Of a stretch of 10,136 bases of DNA, positions 1-5,933 are shown in pieces (the stretch's first letter is position 1; the number at the start of each line of letters is the position of its first letter). The DNA lies in contig CAYYTE010000044.1 in assembly GCA_964474685.1 (NCBI GenBank), positions 1-10,136 of the forward strand. Reading direction: 5' to 3'. Both the position numbers and the translations under genes were made by a program. Origin of the DNA: UBA1737 sp964474685 (lineage in GTDB: Bacteria; Bacillota_I; Bacilli_A; ML615J-28; CAG-313). Below the pieces are notes generated by a model. It ran no database searches. It saw only the letters and a program-made list of their open reading frames with translations, and had not been told where the DNA came from.

Positions 1-3
1 ATA

Positions 4-374
4 TGGTGGATTAGAGGGGAGTCGAACCCCTGTCCAAATCCCTCCTCTTATCAAACTCTACATGCTTATTTATTGAATTGATTTCATCTTATTTAAGAAC
101 AATAACAAAACTTAAATAAAACAATCTCTAATTCTCGTTCATCCGCACGAGCAAACGGATAAATAAAGCCTATTTTCTTTACCCATCACATCTCATAGAC
201 AAAGATCTTTGATAGGATAAATTCTTCTTTTGAAGAATTACCTGTTAATTATGGTTAGCAGGCAAAAGCCATTTGTTGATTGTTTGCGTTTATTTCTAAA
301 CTCGGGTGTTTTAATGTGCACAACCACAGCATGCTATATCAATTTGAAAGAACCTGTCAAAACCAGTCTAACCC
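4..374 (-). ncRNA. ssrA: transfer-messenger RNA (tmRNA)
   Basis: tmRNA rescues ribosomes stalled on broken mRNAs and adds a degradation tag to the unfinished protein. The 3' end (4-35) shows an encoded CCA, an A discriminator, and a T-arm of five pairs around the loop TTCGACT. The 5' end GGGTTAG (368-374) pairs with CTAATCC (8-14) as a seven-pair acceptor stem with one G-U. The 5' TTCTTTCAAA...GCATGC pairs with the 3' GCATGT...TTTGATAAGAG as the long H2 helix. A clean H-type pseudoknot is visible: ATCCG (156-160) with CGGAT (141-145), interleaved with CTCGT (147-151) and ACGAG (134-138). Two more perfect stems are at 220-239 (8 pairs, 4-base loop) and 89-119 (9 pairs). The length of 371 is normal for a one-piece tmRNA. 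Its terminator would lie beyond the left edge. Confidence 0.96.
255..287 (-). other. tmRNA tag-peptide reading frame
   Basis: The likely resume codon is GCA at 285-287, in the context TAAAC-GCA-AAC that is common in Firmicute tmRNAs. The frame then reads Ala-Asn-Asn-Gln-Gln-Met-Ala-Phe-Ala-Cys and stops at TAA (255-257). The stop sits at the start of a helix formed by CCTG and CAGG, as expected for tmRNA helix 5. With the Ala carried by tmRNA itself, the tag would be AANNQQMAFAC. The -AFA- core is usual, but the final Cys after it is not. The frame choice is inferred; the other two frames give no tag-like hydrophobic C-terminus. Confidence 0.75.
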
Positions 375-376
375 AT

Positions 377-394
377 TTGTTATATATATAACAA
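377..394. repeat. 18-bp perfect palindrome in the tmRNA leader
   Basis: TTGTTATATATATAACAA is a perfect inverted repeat. It lies between the predicted start of transcription (about 392) and the mature tmRNA 5' end (374). It could fold in the RNA precursor as a leader hairpin trimmed away by RNase P, or act as a DNA site over the start point. An AT-rich sequence can form such a palindrome by chance. Confidence 0.5.
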
Positions 395-398
395 TAAT

Positions 399-427
399 AT
401 TATACAACTTTTATTTTTTAAAAGCAA
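399..427 (-). promoter_or_regulatory. sigma-A promoter of ssrA
   Basis: The -35 box TTGCTT (422-427) and a perfect -10 box TATAAT (399-404) are separated by exactly 17 bases. Transcription would start near 392, giving a precursor with about 18 extra 5' bases before the mature tmRNA end. This shows that ssrA does not depend on read-through from the upstream TraX operon, which ends in a terminator at 444-472. Confidence 0.82.
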
Positions 428-443
428 GAAATACATAATCAAT

Positions 444-472
444 AAAAAAAGAAAGTATTGAAACTTTCTTTT
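444..472 (-). terminator. rho-independent terminator after the TraX gene
   Basis: The transcript would carry a perfect 10-pair stem AAAAGAAAGT / ACTTTCTTTT with the 6-base loop TTCAAT, followed by a run of seven U. The stem begins inside the stop codon of the TraX-family gene, so gene end and terminator overlap. It isolates the operon from ssrA. Confidence 0.85.
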
Positions 473-1205
473 AATGATTTAATAAATATTGAATTAATAC
501 GAAGAATACTAAGTGCAAAGGGTAAAAGATATAAAAGAAGTGTTTTAAATCATACTGCCCCTTTTCACCATTATAAAATAATAATGGGATCAATGCTAAA
601 AAGCCATAATATTGTAAAACATTCGCACCAATTGTTAATAAATAAATACCAAATCCAGCGAGGATAAACCTAGTATATCTATTATCAATATATTTTGTCC
701 AATGACGATTTTTCACCATTGAAAAATCTACCAAACTAACGAGAACTGGAAACATCACACCCGCAAGTTTGTATTCAAATCTTATTGTCTTAGAAAAATA
801 TAAATAAAAAATTCCACCGGTTACTAAACAAAATAAAATAAAACTTAATATTGAATTTAAAAACTGTTTATTAAATAGAGATTTTTTAAAAAACTGTATG
901 ATATATATAAGACAAATTGCTATCGCATAATCAATAAACTCATTCATTAGATAACTATGAGTAAAGTTTAAATAAATGATTTGAAAAAAACAGCCAATCA
1001 GAGCTATATTTAAAAAATACCGGAGTTTGTTCTTTGTATATTTAGCACCTTCCGAAATAAAGTATGCAAATAGCGGGAATGAAATTCTCCCAACAATTCG
1101 AAAAACCATTATTCTTGGATATATAAAGTAACCAAAATGATCAATAAACATAGAAATACAAGCAATTATTTTTAGAACATTACGATTTATACCTATTTTT
1201 CTCAT
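471..1205 (-). CDS. TraX-family integral membrane protein
   Basis: This 244-residue multi-pass membrane protein belongs to the TraX family, named after the F-plasmid protein that acetylates pilin. Chromosomal members in Firmicutes have no settled substrate. Visible signatures are the N-terminal LKIIACISMFIDHFGYF (11-27), the RIVGRISFPLFAYFISEGA stretch (36-54), and the C-terminal IPLLFYNGEKGQYDLKHFFY block (206-225) followed by IFYPLHLV (226-233). About seven to eight hydrophobic segments are seen and no soluble domain. Its ATG overlaps the TGA stop of the upstream acyltransferase by four bases (ATGA), so the two are almost certainly translated together. No separate ribosome binding site stands out, which fits coupling. 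A role as a membrane acyl- or acetyltransferase acting on a surface molecule is inferred from the family and partner. Nothing nearby suggests conjugation. Confidence 0.88.
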   Translation of the reverse strand: MRKIGINRNVLKIIACISMFIDHFGYFIYPRIMVFRIVGRISFPLFAYFISEGAKYTKNKLRYFLNIALIGCFFQIIYLNFTHSYLMNEFIDYAIAICLIYIIQFFKKSLFNKQFLNSILSFILFCLVTGGIFYLYFSKTIRFEYKLAGVMFPVLVSLVDFSMVKNRHWTKYIDNRYTRFILAGFGIYLLTIGANVLQYYGFLALIPLLFYNGEKGQYDLKHFFYIFYPLHLVFFVLIQYLLNH

Positions 1206-2473
1206 TTACTATCTAATGCCATTTCTTTTCTTTTTTCTTCAAACTCTCTCATTTTACGGTCGTGTATCGCTTCAGTTGCAAAACTAATTTTTGTAATAAC
1301 ATCTTTATAACTCGTCGGATACAACCAATATGAGTCTTCTTGAGTGGATAAATCTAATGCATCCCCATACCAGCGATAACCATATTCAATATGGCAACTA
1401 TACATAACCATCGGATCAAAATCGATATGGATTGGTTTTTTATACACCTTAGCATCTAGATGGAATCCATTTAAATCTTGAACTAAAACCCCTTTACTAT
1501 GTGCATAAAACTTTTGAGCATTCGGAAGAGTTTCTACATGTATATCATCTTTGAAATAATACGTTCCATTTTCTACTTCTTTTATTACTTCTTCTCTTTC
1601 CCATTTAAACCAGTCAGGAATATGAGCAAATTCTGTCTCGCCACTTAAAGCCTTCATTTCACCATAAACCGTCATCTCCCAAACTTTTCCACAAGATTTA
1701 CAAGTAAGATTGATTCCTTTTCCTTCCATCATACCTTCTTTTCCACAATGGGGACATTTATATAAAATACGGTTTAAATGATTTGCTCTTTTTTTATTCT
1801 TTATTTCAATTAAGTTATCTTTTTGCCACTTAAAATCATCATATATAAATGCTTTTTGAATGCGGCTATAGATTTCATCAACAGACAAAGTAGCAGTTTC
1901 CTCAGCTGTAACAATTTGAGTTATATCCGCTTGAAACCGGTTTTTATTATTACCTTTATTCCATTGAGGGCTGTTAATATAATTGCCTTTCATATTAAGC
2001 ACCACAAGTGGAACATGAAAAAGCATAACAAGTTTTGCGAGCGATTTAGGCAGTACTGCCGTTGTACCATCTAAAGAATACCTTGCCTCAGGATAAATTG
2101 CAATATTAATCTTATGAACCTCTAAAACATAACGAATTTGTCGAATAAGTAATAGATCATTCGTAAATTTTCTTTTACAAATACAACCAAGATGCCTCAT
2201 AACACCTTCACTAAAGTCATAAAAACCATCGAGCGCCGCAACGTAACAAGAATTTTCGGGATAGGTTGCATGATACAAAATAGGAAAATCACAAACAGAT
2301 CCATGATTCGATAATAAGATATATGGACCTTCGATTCCATCCATATTATGTTTCACTACAGTTAATTTTTTCTTAGGGACTATGATGTTTGAAACAATTC
2401 CCATTAAACCACGCATAAACTTACTCGCCTTAATTGGCTTTCTTTTCATATCATATTTCTTAACATTTTTCAT
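1202..2473 (-). CDS. PlsC-like lysophospholipid acyltransferase with a zinc ribbon
   Basis: This 423-residue protein combines an N-terminal acyltransferase domain (about 30-215) with a zinc ribbon and a C-terminal domain of unknown role. The catalytic NHx4D motif is present as NHGSVCD (56-62), and the second family block reads IYPEARYS (126-133), a variant of the usual FPEGTRS. Four cysteines, C240/C243 and C258/C261, form a classical CPHC...CKSC zinc ribbon. Family members move an acyl chain from acyl-ACP or acyl-CoA to a lysophospholipid or related acceptor at the membrane; the acceptor here is unknown. The ATG at 2473 is chosen because GGAGAG lies five bases upstream; a longer frame to 2515 has no such site and would run over the promoter. 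It ends in an ATGA overlap with the TraX-family gene. Confidence 0.88.
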   Translation of the reverse strand: MKNVKKYDMKRKPIKASKFMRGLMGIVSNIIVPKKKLTVVKHNMDGIEGPYILLSNHGSVCDFPILYHATYPENSCYVAALDGFYDFSEGVMRHLGCICKRKFTNDLLLIRQIRYVLEVHKINIAIYPEARYSLDGTTAVLPKSLAKLVMLFHVPLVVLNMKGNYINSPQWNKGNNKNRFQADITQIVTAEETATLSVDEIYSRIQKAFIYDDFKWQKDNLIEIKNKKRANHLNRILYKCPHCGKEGMMEGKGINLTCKSCGKVWEMTVYGEMKALSGETEFAHIPDWFKWEREEVIKEVENGTYYFKDDIHVETLPNAQKFYAHSKGVLVQDLNGFHLDAKVYKKPIHIDFDPMVMYSCHIEYGYRWYGDALDLSTQEDSYWLYPTSYKDVITKISFATEAIHDRKMREFEEKRKEMALDSK

Positions 2474-2505
2474 AAATTCTCTCCAAATTATAAAAATATA
2501 TATAT

Positions 2506-2534
2506 AGAATATCATAAATCAATTCTTTTTTCAA
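2506..2534 (-). promoter_or_regulatory. sigma-A promoter of the acyltransferase-TraX operon
   Basis: The -35 box TTGAAA (2529-2534) and -10 box TATTCT (2506-2511) are 17 bases apart, in the short gap after the DUF3737 terminator. The start point would be near 2499, leaving a leader of about 26 bases that holds the GGAGAG ribosome binding site. The position supports starting the protein at 2473 rather than further upstream. Confidence 0.7.
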
Positions 2535-2542
2535 GAGAGTAG

Positions 2543-2572
2543 AAAATGAAAAGACTACTTTAAGAAGTAGCC
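2543..2572 (-). terminator. rho-independent terminator after the DUF3737 gene
   Basis: In the transcript GGCTACTT (2565-2572) pairs with AAGTAGTC (2553-2560), eight pairs with one G-U, around the loop CTTA. An interrupted U tract TTTTCATTTT follows. The hairpin spans the stop codon. The broken U tract makes it weaker than the other terminators here, so some read-through is possible. Confidence 0.68.
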
Positions 2573-3417
2573 TTCGTTTCTTTAATAACCAAAGAATTAG
2601 AATCATGACGAAATTCATCTTGAATTAATTCATTAATCTTATAACATTCAATTACAGAATTATCTAAAGGATTTTTAACGCTATCAATTGTGGATAATAT
2701 AGTTGCTTGAACTTCACTATATTCAAAAGCAAGGGTTGCATTTTTCATAACACAATCAATTAATTTTAATCCCTTTGCATAGCATAATGGTTGAATACCA
2801 TCAATCACACAATGGTCGAGTGTTAAATTTTTGGAATACCATCCTAAATATTCACCTTTTATCGTAGAGTTTTTAACAGTGACATTTTCACTTTCCCAAA
2901 AAGCATCTTTCGTATCAAGAAAACTATCTTCAATAAGGCAATTTTTTACATATTGAAAAGAATACTTACCTTTTAAGAAAAAGTTTTTCAAATGAATATT
3001 ATTCGTTTTTAGGAAAGCATAACTACCTTCTAATGAAAAGTTTGTAGCATCAATTTGATTAGAAAACCATCCGAATTCATCTGAAACAGCAGTAGAATCC
3101 TTTAATACAACATTTTCGCATTCACGAAGAGCCTTAATTCCATTTAAAATAGAGTTGTTAATGACAACTTGATTATCGTACCAAAAAGCAGCGCGTGTTA
3201 AGCTTGTAAATTCACAAGTGTCAACCAAGAGGTTCGTATTATGCCAAAAAGGGTATCGGAGGTTAAAATAACTATCCATTACTTGAATATTTTTTGCTTC
3301 TTTAAAACTTGATTCTCCGTCCGCAATTCCTGTAATTTTAATATTTTTAAAAAGCGTATCTGTTTGATGATAAAACGCTCTTTCTTTATCTTCTGTAATA
3401 TCTTTAATAATTTTCAT
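2560..3417 (-). CDS. DUF3737 family protein, beta-helix-like
   Basis: This 285-residue soluble protein belongs to the DUF3737 family, recognised from family-typical blocks: ERAFYHQTD near the start, IADGESSFKEAKNI, LRYPFWHN, GIKALRECENV, KGKYSFQYV, DTKDAFWESENVTVKNS, KGEYLGWYSKNLTL, GIQPLCYAKGLKL and ATLAFEYSEV. The chain is built from roughly 20-residue units of the pattern [N-hydrophobic-x-hydrophobic-x-(D/N)-(S/C)], as expected for a right-handed parallel beta-helix. No catalytic residues can be assigned and the function of the family is unknown. No signal peptide or membrane segment is seen, so it should be cytoplasmic. Its ATG comes one base after the stop of yqeY (TAAAATG), with only a weak AGAG-type site inside the yqeY end, so expression probably depends on translational coupling. 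Confidence 0.9.
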   Translation of the reverse strand: MKIIKDITEDKERAFYHQTDTLFKNIKITGIADGESSFKEAKNIQVMDSYFNLRYPFWHNTNLLVDTCEFTSLTRAAFWYDNQVVINNSILNGIKALRECENVVLKDSTAVSDEFGWFSNQIDATNFSLEGSYAFLKTNNIHLKNFFLKGKYSFQYVKNCLIEDSFLDTKDAFWESENVTVKNSTIKGEYLGWYSKNLTLDHCVIDGIQPLCYAKGLKLIDCVMKNATLAFEYSEVQATILSTIDSVKNPLDNSVIECYKINELIQDEFRHDSNSLVIKETKATS

Positions 3418-3418
3418 T

Positions 3419-3844
3419 TTAGTTAAATTCTCTTGTCACTTTATTTACAAGTTTCATATCACAAGCGCCATTATAATGTTCTTTAAAATACTTCATTACA
3501 CAAGGTATCGATTTGTCGGGTAGTGACTCTATAATCTTTTTAATTTCAGTTTCACTTAACATCTTTGGGAGAAAAGATTCAAGTACTTCTTTTTGATGTT
3601 TTAGTTCCACAACTTTCTCCATTTTTTTGGCATTCGTAAAAGCTTCAATCTCTTCAGAAAGCCCCTTTAACATCTTTTGAATAGTTTGAATAACTTGAGC
3701 ATCTTCAGGTTCACCAGTTTCAGTTTGTTTTGCTTGTTCTTGTAATTTATTATCTCCTGTAATCATATTGATAATTTCATGAGCCACACGGTCTCTACTT
3801 TTCATTGCTACTACATTTGCTTTTTTTAAATCATTATATAACAT
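3419..3844 (-). CDS. yqeY: YqeY/GatB-domain protein
   Basis: This 141-residue protein matches the YqeY family, a helical domain related to the tail of the GatB subunit of Asp/Glu-tRNA amidotransferase. A tRNA-linked role is suspected for the family but not proven. Visible hallmarks are the N-terminal pattern LKKANVVAMKSRDRVAHEII, the KQTETGEPEDAQVIQTIQ segment, the basic EKVVELKHQKEVLESFLPKM helix, the SETEIKKII helix, and the ending GACDMKLVNKVTREF, which resembles the usual G-x-x-D-x-(K/G)-LVN-x-(I/V) tail. The length is close to the usual 148. The ATG at 3844 is chosen because AAAGAAGTG lies just upstream; extending to 3919 would add a low-complexity stretch that covers the promoter. It is first in a two-gene unit with the DUF3737 gene. 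Confidence 0.88.
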   Translation of the reverse strand: MLYNDLKKANVVAMKSRDRVAHEIINMITGDNKLQEQAKQTETGEPEDAQVIQTIQKMLKGLSEEIEAFTNAKKMEKVVELKHQKEVLESFLPKMLSETEIKKIIESLPDKSIPCVMKYFKEHYNGACDMKLVNKVTREFN

Positions 3845-3878
3845 ATTATTCACTTCTTTCTTTTTATGATATATATAT

Positions 3879-3887
3879 AGTATATCA
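3879..3887 (-). promoter_or_regulatory. extended -10 promoter of yqeY-DUF3737
   Basis: TGATATACT gives a TG-n-TATACT extended -10 (TG at 3886-3887, TATACT at 3879-3884). The -35 region 17 bases upstream (TTTTAT) is poor, which extended -10 promoters tolerate. The start point would be near 3872, leaving a leader of about 28 bases before the ATG. Confidence 0.62.
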
Positions 3888-3927
3888 CAATTTAAATAAA
3901 AATAAAAGATACAATGCAACCAATTAT

Positions 3928-3965
3928 AAAAAAGAATCCTAAAAGGCTATATTCCTCTTAGGATT
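3928..3965 (-). terminator. rho-independent terminator after the sigma/anti-sigma operon
   Basis: In the transcript AATCCTAA (3958-3965 read on the minus strand) pairs with TTAGGATT (3935-3942). The stem continues after one mismatch through AGG/CCT, with a loop of seven bases. A T6 tract follows directly (3928-3933). It separates the anti-sigma gene from yqeY. Confidence 0.85.
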
Positions 3966-3972
3966 TAGTAAA

Positions 3973-5334
3973 TTATGCTTTTGCTTCCGCACGCATTTGT
4001 TCAATTAAACTTGCTTTGTAGGCTTTAATTGAATTATAAGTTGATTCAATATCGGATTTATAATTTTTTTCAAAATCAGATATAGCATTATTCTTAGCAG
4101 TATTAATTGCAGCATCAATTTCCTTTGCACTAGAAGTTAAAGCAGCTTGAATATCCGTTGTAAGTTTATTCTTAAATTCTAATAACTTCGTTTGAGCACT
4201 AGTAATTGCCGTTTCAAGTTTATCAAGAGTAGATTTTGCGCTTGTTTTAATAGAATCTAAAGACTTTTGTAAAGTATCTAAAGTTGATTCAGCAAGAGCT
4301 AAATCTGCTTCTTTTGCTTCCTTATCTTCTTCTGTAGAATTTGCTAGGTCTTGTCTTGCTTTTAAAACCTTTGCTTTTTGTTCTTTTAAACTGTCATAAC
4401 TTTGTTGATAAATTGATGTTGTACTAACAAATAGGGACTGATACATATCTTGCAAGGATTTCATTGCAGTCGTAAGAGTTTGAGAAGCTAGGTCGAACGC
4501 GGCACCGATGATGGCATTCAAAGGTTCAATCACATTCTTTTCAACAGTATCTTCCGCAATCGTTACTTGATATTCTTTTACTTTGTTATATAATTCTACA
4601 ATTTCTTCTGTTGGAAGTGTAGCTCTTTCTAATTGATAACTTTGAATATATAATACAAGTTTCTCGGAACTCATTTCATTTGCTACTTCTTGTGTAAGAG
4701 TAGGGTCTAATTCCATTGCTCGTTTTACTAAAGCATCATGATTTGCTGTTTTTTCAACTTCTAACCGATCAGAGATTTTAACTCCTAATTCTTCACATTT
4801 TTTATTAACAGTAGAAGTAATATCTGTTGCAAGTTTTTCAGCTGCTTTGTCTAAATTTGTTTCAATAGAAATAGACAAATGATTTGCGTCAGCCTCACAA
4901 TTGCCTTTTACAAAATAACCACAATTCGTTTCTACTGTTACAATTAAATTAATTGCATCTTCATAATCTAAACCCACAATTGCTTCATCTTGAACAATCA
5001 TTTTACCTTCATCATTATTCCCGTTAACACTCGTTACTTTACCTTCCTTATCGAGAGTTAAAGTAATTGAGGGGTTTAAATTCATCGTAACAACGGATTG
5101 CATATTTGTTTTGTTCTTAACTCCAACGCCAATTCCAATGCCAACTCCAACAACAAGCGCAAGTAATAATACTCCACCAATAATTTTCAAACTTGTCTTT
5201 TTCATAAAAAATACTCCTTTTATATTTCTTTCGTTTTTGATAAGGCCGGCTTTCTCACAAATTTCTTGATAGTGAGTATCATGACGTAGTTCATTTTCAT
5301 AATAAGATTTAATTTTATTTTCAATTTTACTCAT
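3973..5334 (-). CDS. RsgI-like membrane anti-sigma factor with a long helical extracellular domain
   Basis: This 453-residue protein is encoded directly after an ECF sigma factor gene and has the layout of an RsgI-type anti-sigma protein. Residues 1-43 are a short charged cytoplasmic segment, the likely sigma-binding part. Residues 51-72 form one Val/Ile/Gly-rich membrane helix. Residues 79-165 match the extracellular RsgI domain, with the hallmark VVTMNLNPSITLTLDKEGKV (81-100); in RsgI relatives the bond between Asn and Pro of this motif (here N87-P88) breaks by self-cleavage. From about 225 to 450 the chain is Lys/Glu/Ala-rich, helical and probably coiled coil, with no recognisable sugar-binding module. 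The ATG at 5334 has GAGGTG six bases upstream, overlapping the TGA stop of the sigma gene, so the two genes are coupled. The signal it senses is unknown. Cysteines 138 and 146 could form an extracellular disulfide. Confidence 0.82.
   Translation of the reverse strand: MSKIENKIKSYYENELRHDTHYQEICEKAGLIKNERNIKGVFFMKKTSLKIIGGVLLLALVVGVGIGIGVGVKNKTNMQSVVTMNLNPSITLTLDKEGKVTSVNGNNDEGKMIVQDEAIVGLDYEDAINLIVTVETNCGYFVKGNCEADANHLSISIETNLDKAAEKLATDITSTVNKKCEELGVKISDRLEVEKTANHDALVKRAMELDPTLTQEVANEMSSEKLVLYIQSYQLERATLPTEEIVELYNKVKEYQVTIAEDTVEKNVIEPLNAIIGAAFDLASQTLTTAMKSLQDMYQSLFVSTTSIYQQSYDSLKEQKAKVLKARQDLANSTEEDKEAKEADLALAESTLDTLQKSLDSIKTSAKSTLDKLETAITSAQTKLLEFKNKLTTDIQAALTSSAKEIDAAINTAKNNAISDFEKNYKSDIESTYNSIKAYKASLIEQMRAEAKA
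5203..5220 (-). promoter_or_regulatory. possible internal ribosome binding site and start inside the anti-sigma gene
   Basis: AAAGGAGT (5213-5220) lies seven bases before an in-frame ATG (5203-5205) that encodes Met44 of the anti-sigma protein. This is a stronger match to the 16S rRNA tail than the site at the annotated start. A protein begun here would be 410 residues, would start MKKTSLKIIGG directly before the membrane helix, and would lack the cytoplasmic segment. Use of the site is inferred. Confidence 0.5.
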
Positions 5335-5344
5335 GAATATCACC

Positions 5345-5845
5345 TCACATTTTTTCTTTCAACACATTAAGCGCTTTATAATAAATATCTTGCACTTGAT
5401 GAATTGTCATATCTTTAGAATTTGCAATTTCTCTAAATTTCATGTTATAAACAATTTTTAATATTACAATATCCGCTTCTTCAATTGTTAATAGTCCTTG
5501 AATCGTATATATCAATCGATTCGTATCGTTTGTATCCGCTATGACATCAATTTGTTCTTCTTGTAACACTGGTTTTTTTGATGCTTTTCTCATCACATAA
5601 TTCTTCGCAATATTGCGAGCAATTTGAGATAACCATTCTTTAAATTTACCAGTTTCGCTATAGGATTCAATTGAAGCAAGCATTTTTAAAAAAACATCTT
5701 GAACTAAGTCCTCGGATACCGTTCTATCAAATGTTATAGAATAACATATGTAGTACACTAAACTTTCATACCCCTCATAGACCATTTGAAAAGTAGCTTC
5801 ATCACGCTCAAGTAATTTCTCTCGAGTGCGTTTTGTTATAATCAT
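5345..5845 (-). CDS. ECF-type RNA polymerase sigma factor
   Basis: This 166-residue protein has the two-domain ECF layout. Region 2 spans about 15-86, with DLVQDVFLKML (46-56) at the core-binding helix and FKEWLSQIARNIAKNY (68-83) at the -10 recognition helix. Region 4 spans about 113-165, with LTIEEADIVIL, a YNMKFREIA turn and the recognition helix TIHQVQDIYYKALNVLK (147-163). No region 3 is present, so it is ECF and not a full sigma-70 or a SigI-type factor. Unlike most ECF factors it is paired with an RsgI-like anti-sigma protein. The start has AAAGG seven bases upstream. Its TGA stop is part of the ribosome binding site of the anti-sigma gene, which would keep the two products in step. 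Many ECF factors switch on their own operon; its target promoters are not known here. Confidence 0.9.
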   Translation of the reverse strand: MIITKRTREKLLERDEATFQMVYEGYESLVYYICYSITFDRTVSEDLVQDVFLKMLASIESYSETGKFKEWLSQIARNIAKNYVMRKASKKPVLQEEQIDVIADTNDTNRLIYTIQGLLTIEEADIVILKIVYNMKFREIANSKDMTIHQVQDIYYKALNVLKEKM

Positions 5846-5865
5846 GAGATTGCCTTTCCCTTTTC

Positions 5866-5895
5866 ACTATACATAACACCAATTAAACCGGTTTT
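5866..5895 (-). promoter_or_regulatory. possible promoter of the sigma/anti-sigma operon
   Basis: A TATAGT box (5866-5871) lies about 21 bases before the sigma start codon. Upstream, AAAACC (5890-5895) falls 18 bases away and has the AAC core common in ECF -35 elements; it is half of a perfect 10-bp palindrome AAACCGGTTT (5885-5894). There is no good TTGACA-type -35, so self-activation by the ECF factor is possible. The same motif was not seen elsewhere in the window. Confidence 0.35.
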
Positions 5896-5910
5896 GTCGA
5901 AAAGAATTAT

Positions 5911-5933
5911 AAAAAAATTAAAATAATTATTTT
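5911..5933 (-). terminator. weak A/T-only terminator candidate after the glycosyltransferase
   Basis: The transcript would contain AAAATAATTATTTT, a perfect palindrome able to form only five A-U pairs around a four-base loop, then AA and seven U. It overlaps the glycosyltransferase stop codon. The stem has no G-C pair, so termination would be poor and read-through into the sigma gene is likely. Confidence 0.3.

Noticed and set aside
458..667. Small plus-strand reading frame of 69 codons
   Set aside because: It lies antisense to the end of the TraX-family gene and its terminator, has no convincing ribosome binding site, and its product resembles no family.
471..1205. Conjugation or plasmid transfer locus because of the TraX family name
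   Set aside because: No other transfer gene, relaxase, origin or integrase is present; TraX-family proteins are common on Firmicute chromosomes.
1823..2074. Plus-strand reading frame of 83 codons
   Set aside because: It is antisense to the acyltransferase gene, whose domains are clear; no ribosome binding site or family match.
2491..2505. Short (TA)n tracts in front of several genes as a repeat family
   Set aside because: They occur in most of the AT-rich promoter gaps, differ in length and surroundings, and are explained by base composition and -10 region sequence.
1202..5347. Mycoplasma-type genetic code (UGA as tryptophan), suggested by the low GC and the Mollicutes-like gene set
   Set aside because: UGA ends two genes at natural positions, one in an ATGA overlap and one inside the next ribosome binding site, and tryptophans are encoded by TGG.
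5345..5845. SigI-type sigma factor, suggested by the RsgI-like partner
   Set aside because: The protein has the short two-domain ECF layout with a typical region 4 helix-turn-helix and lacks the SigI-specific C-terminal domain.
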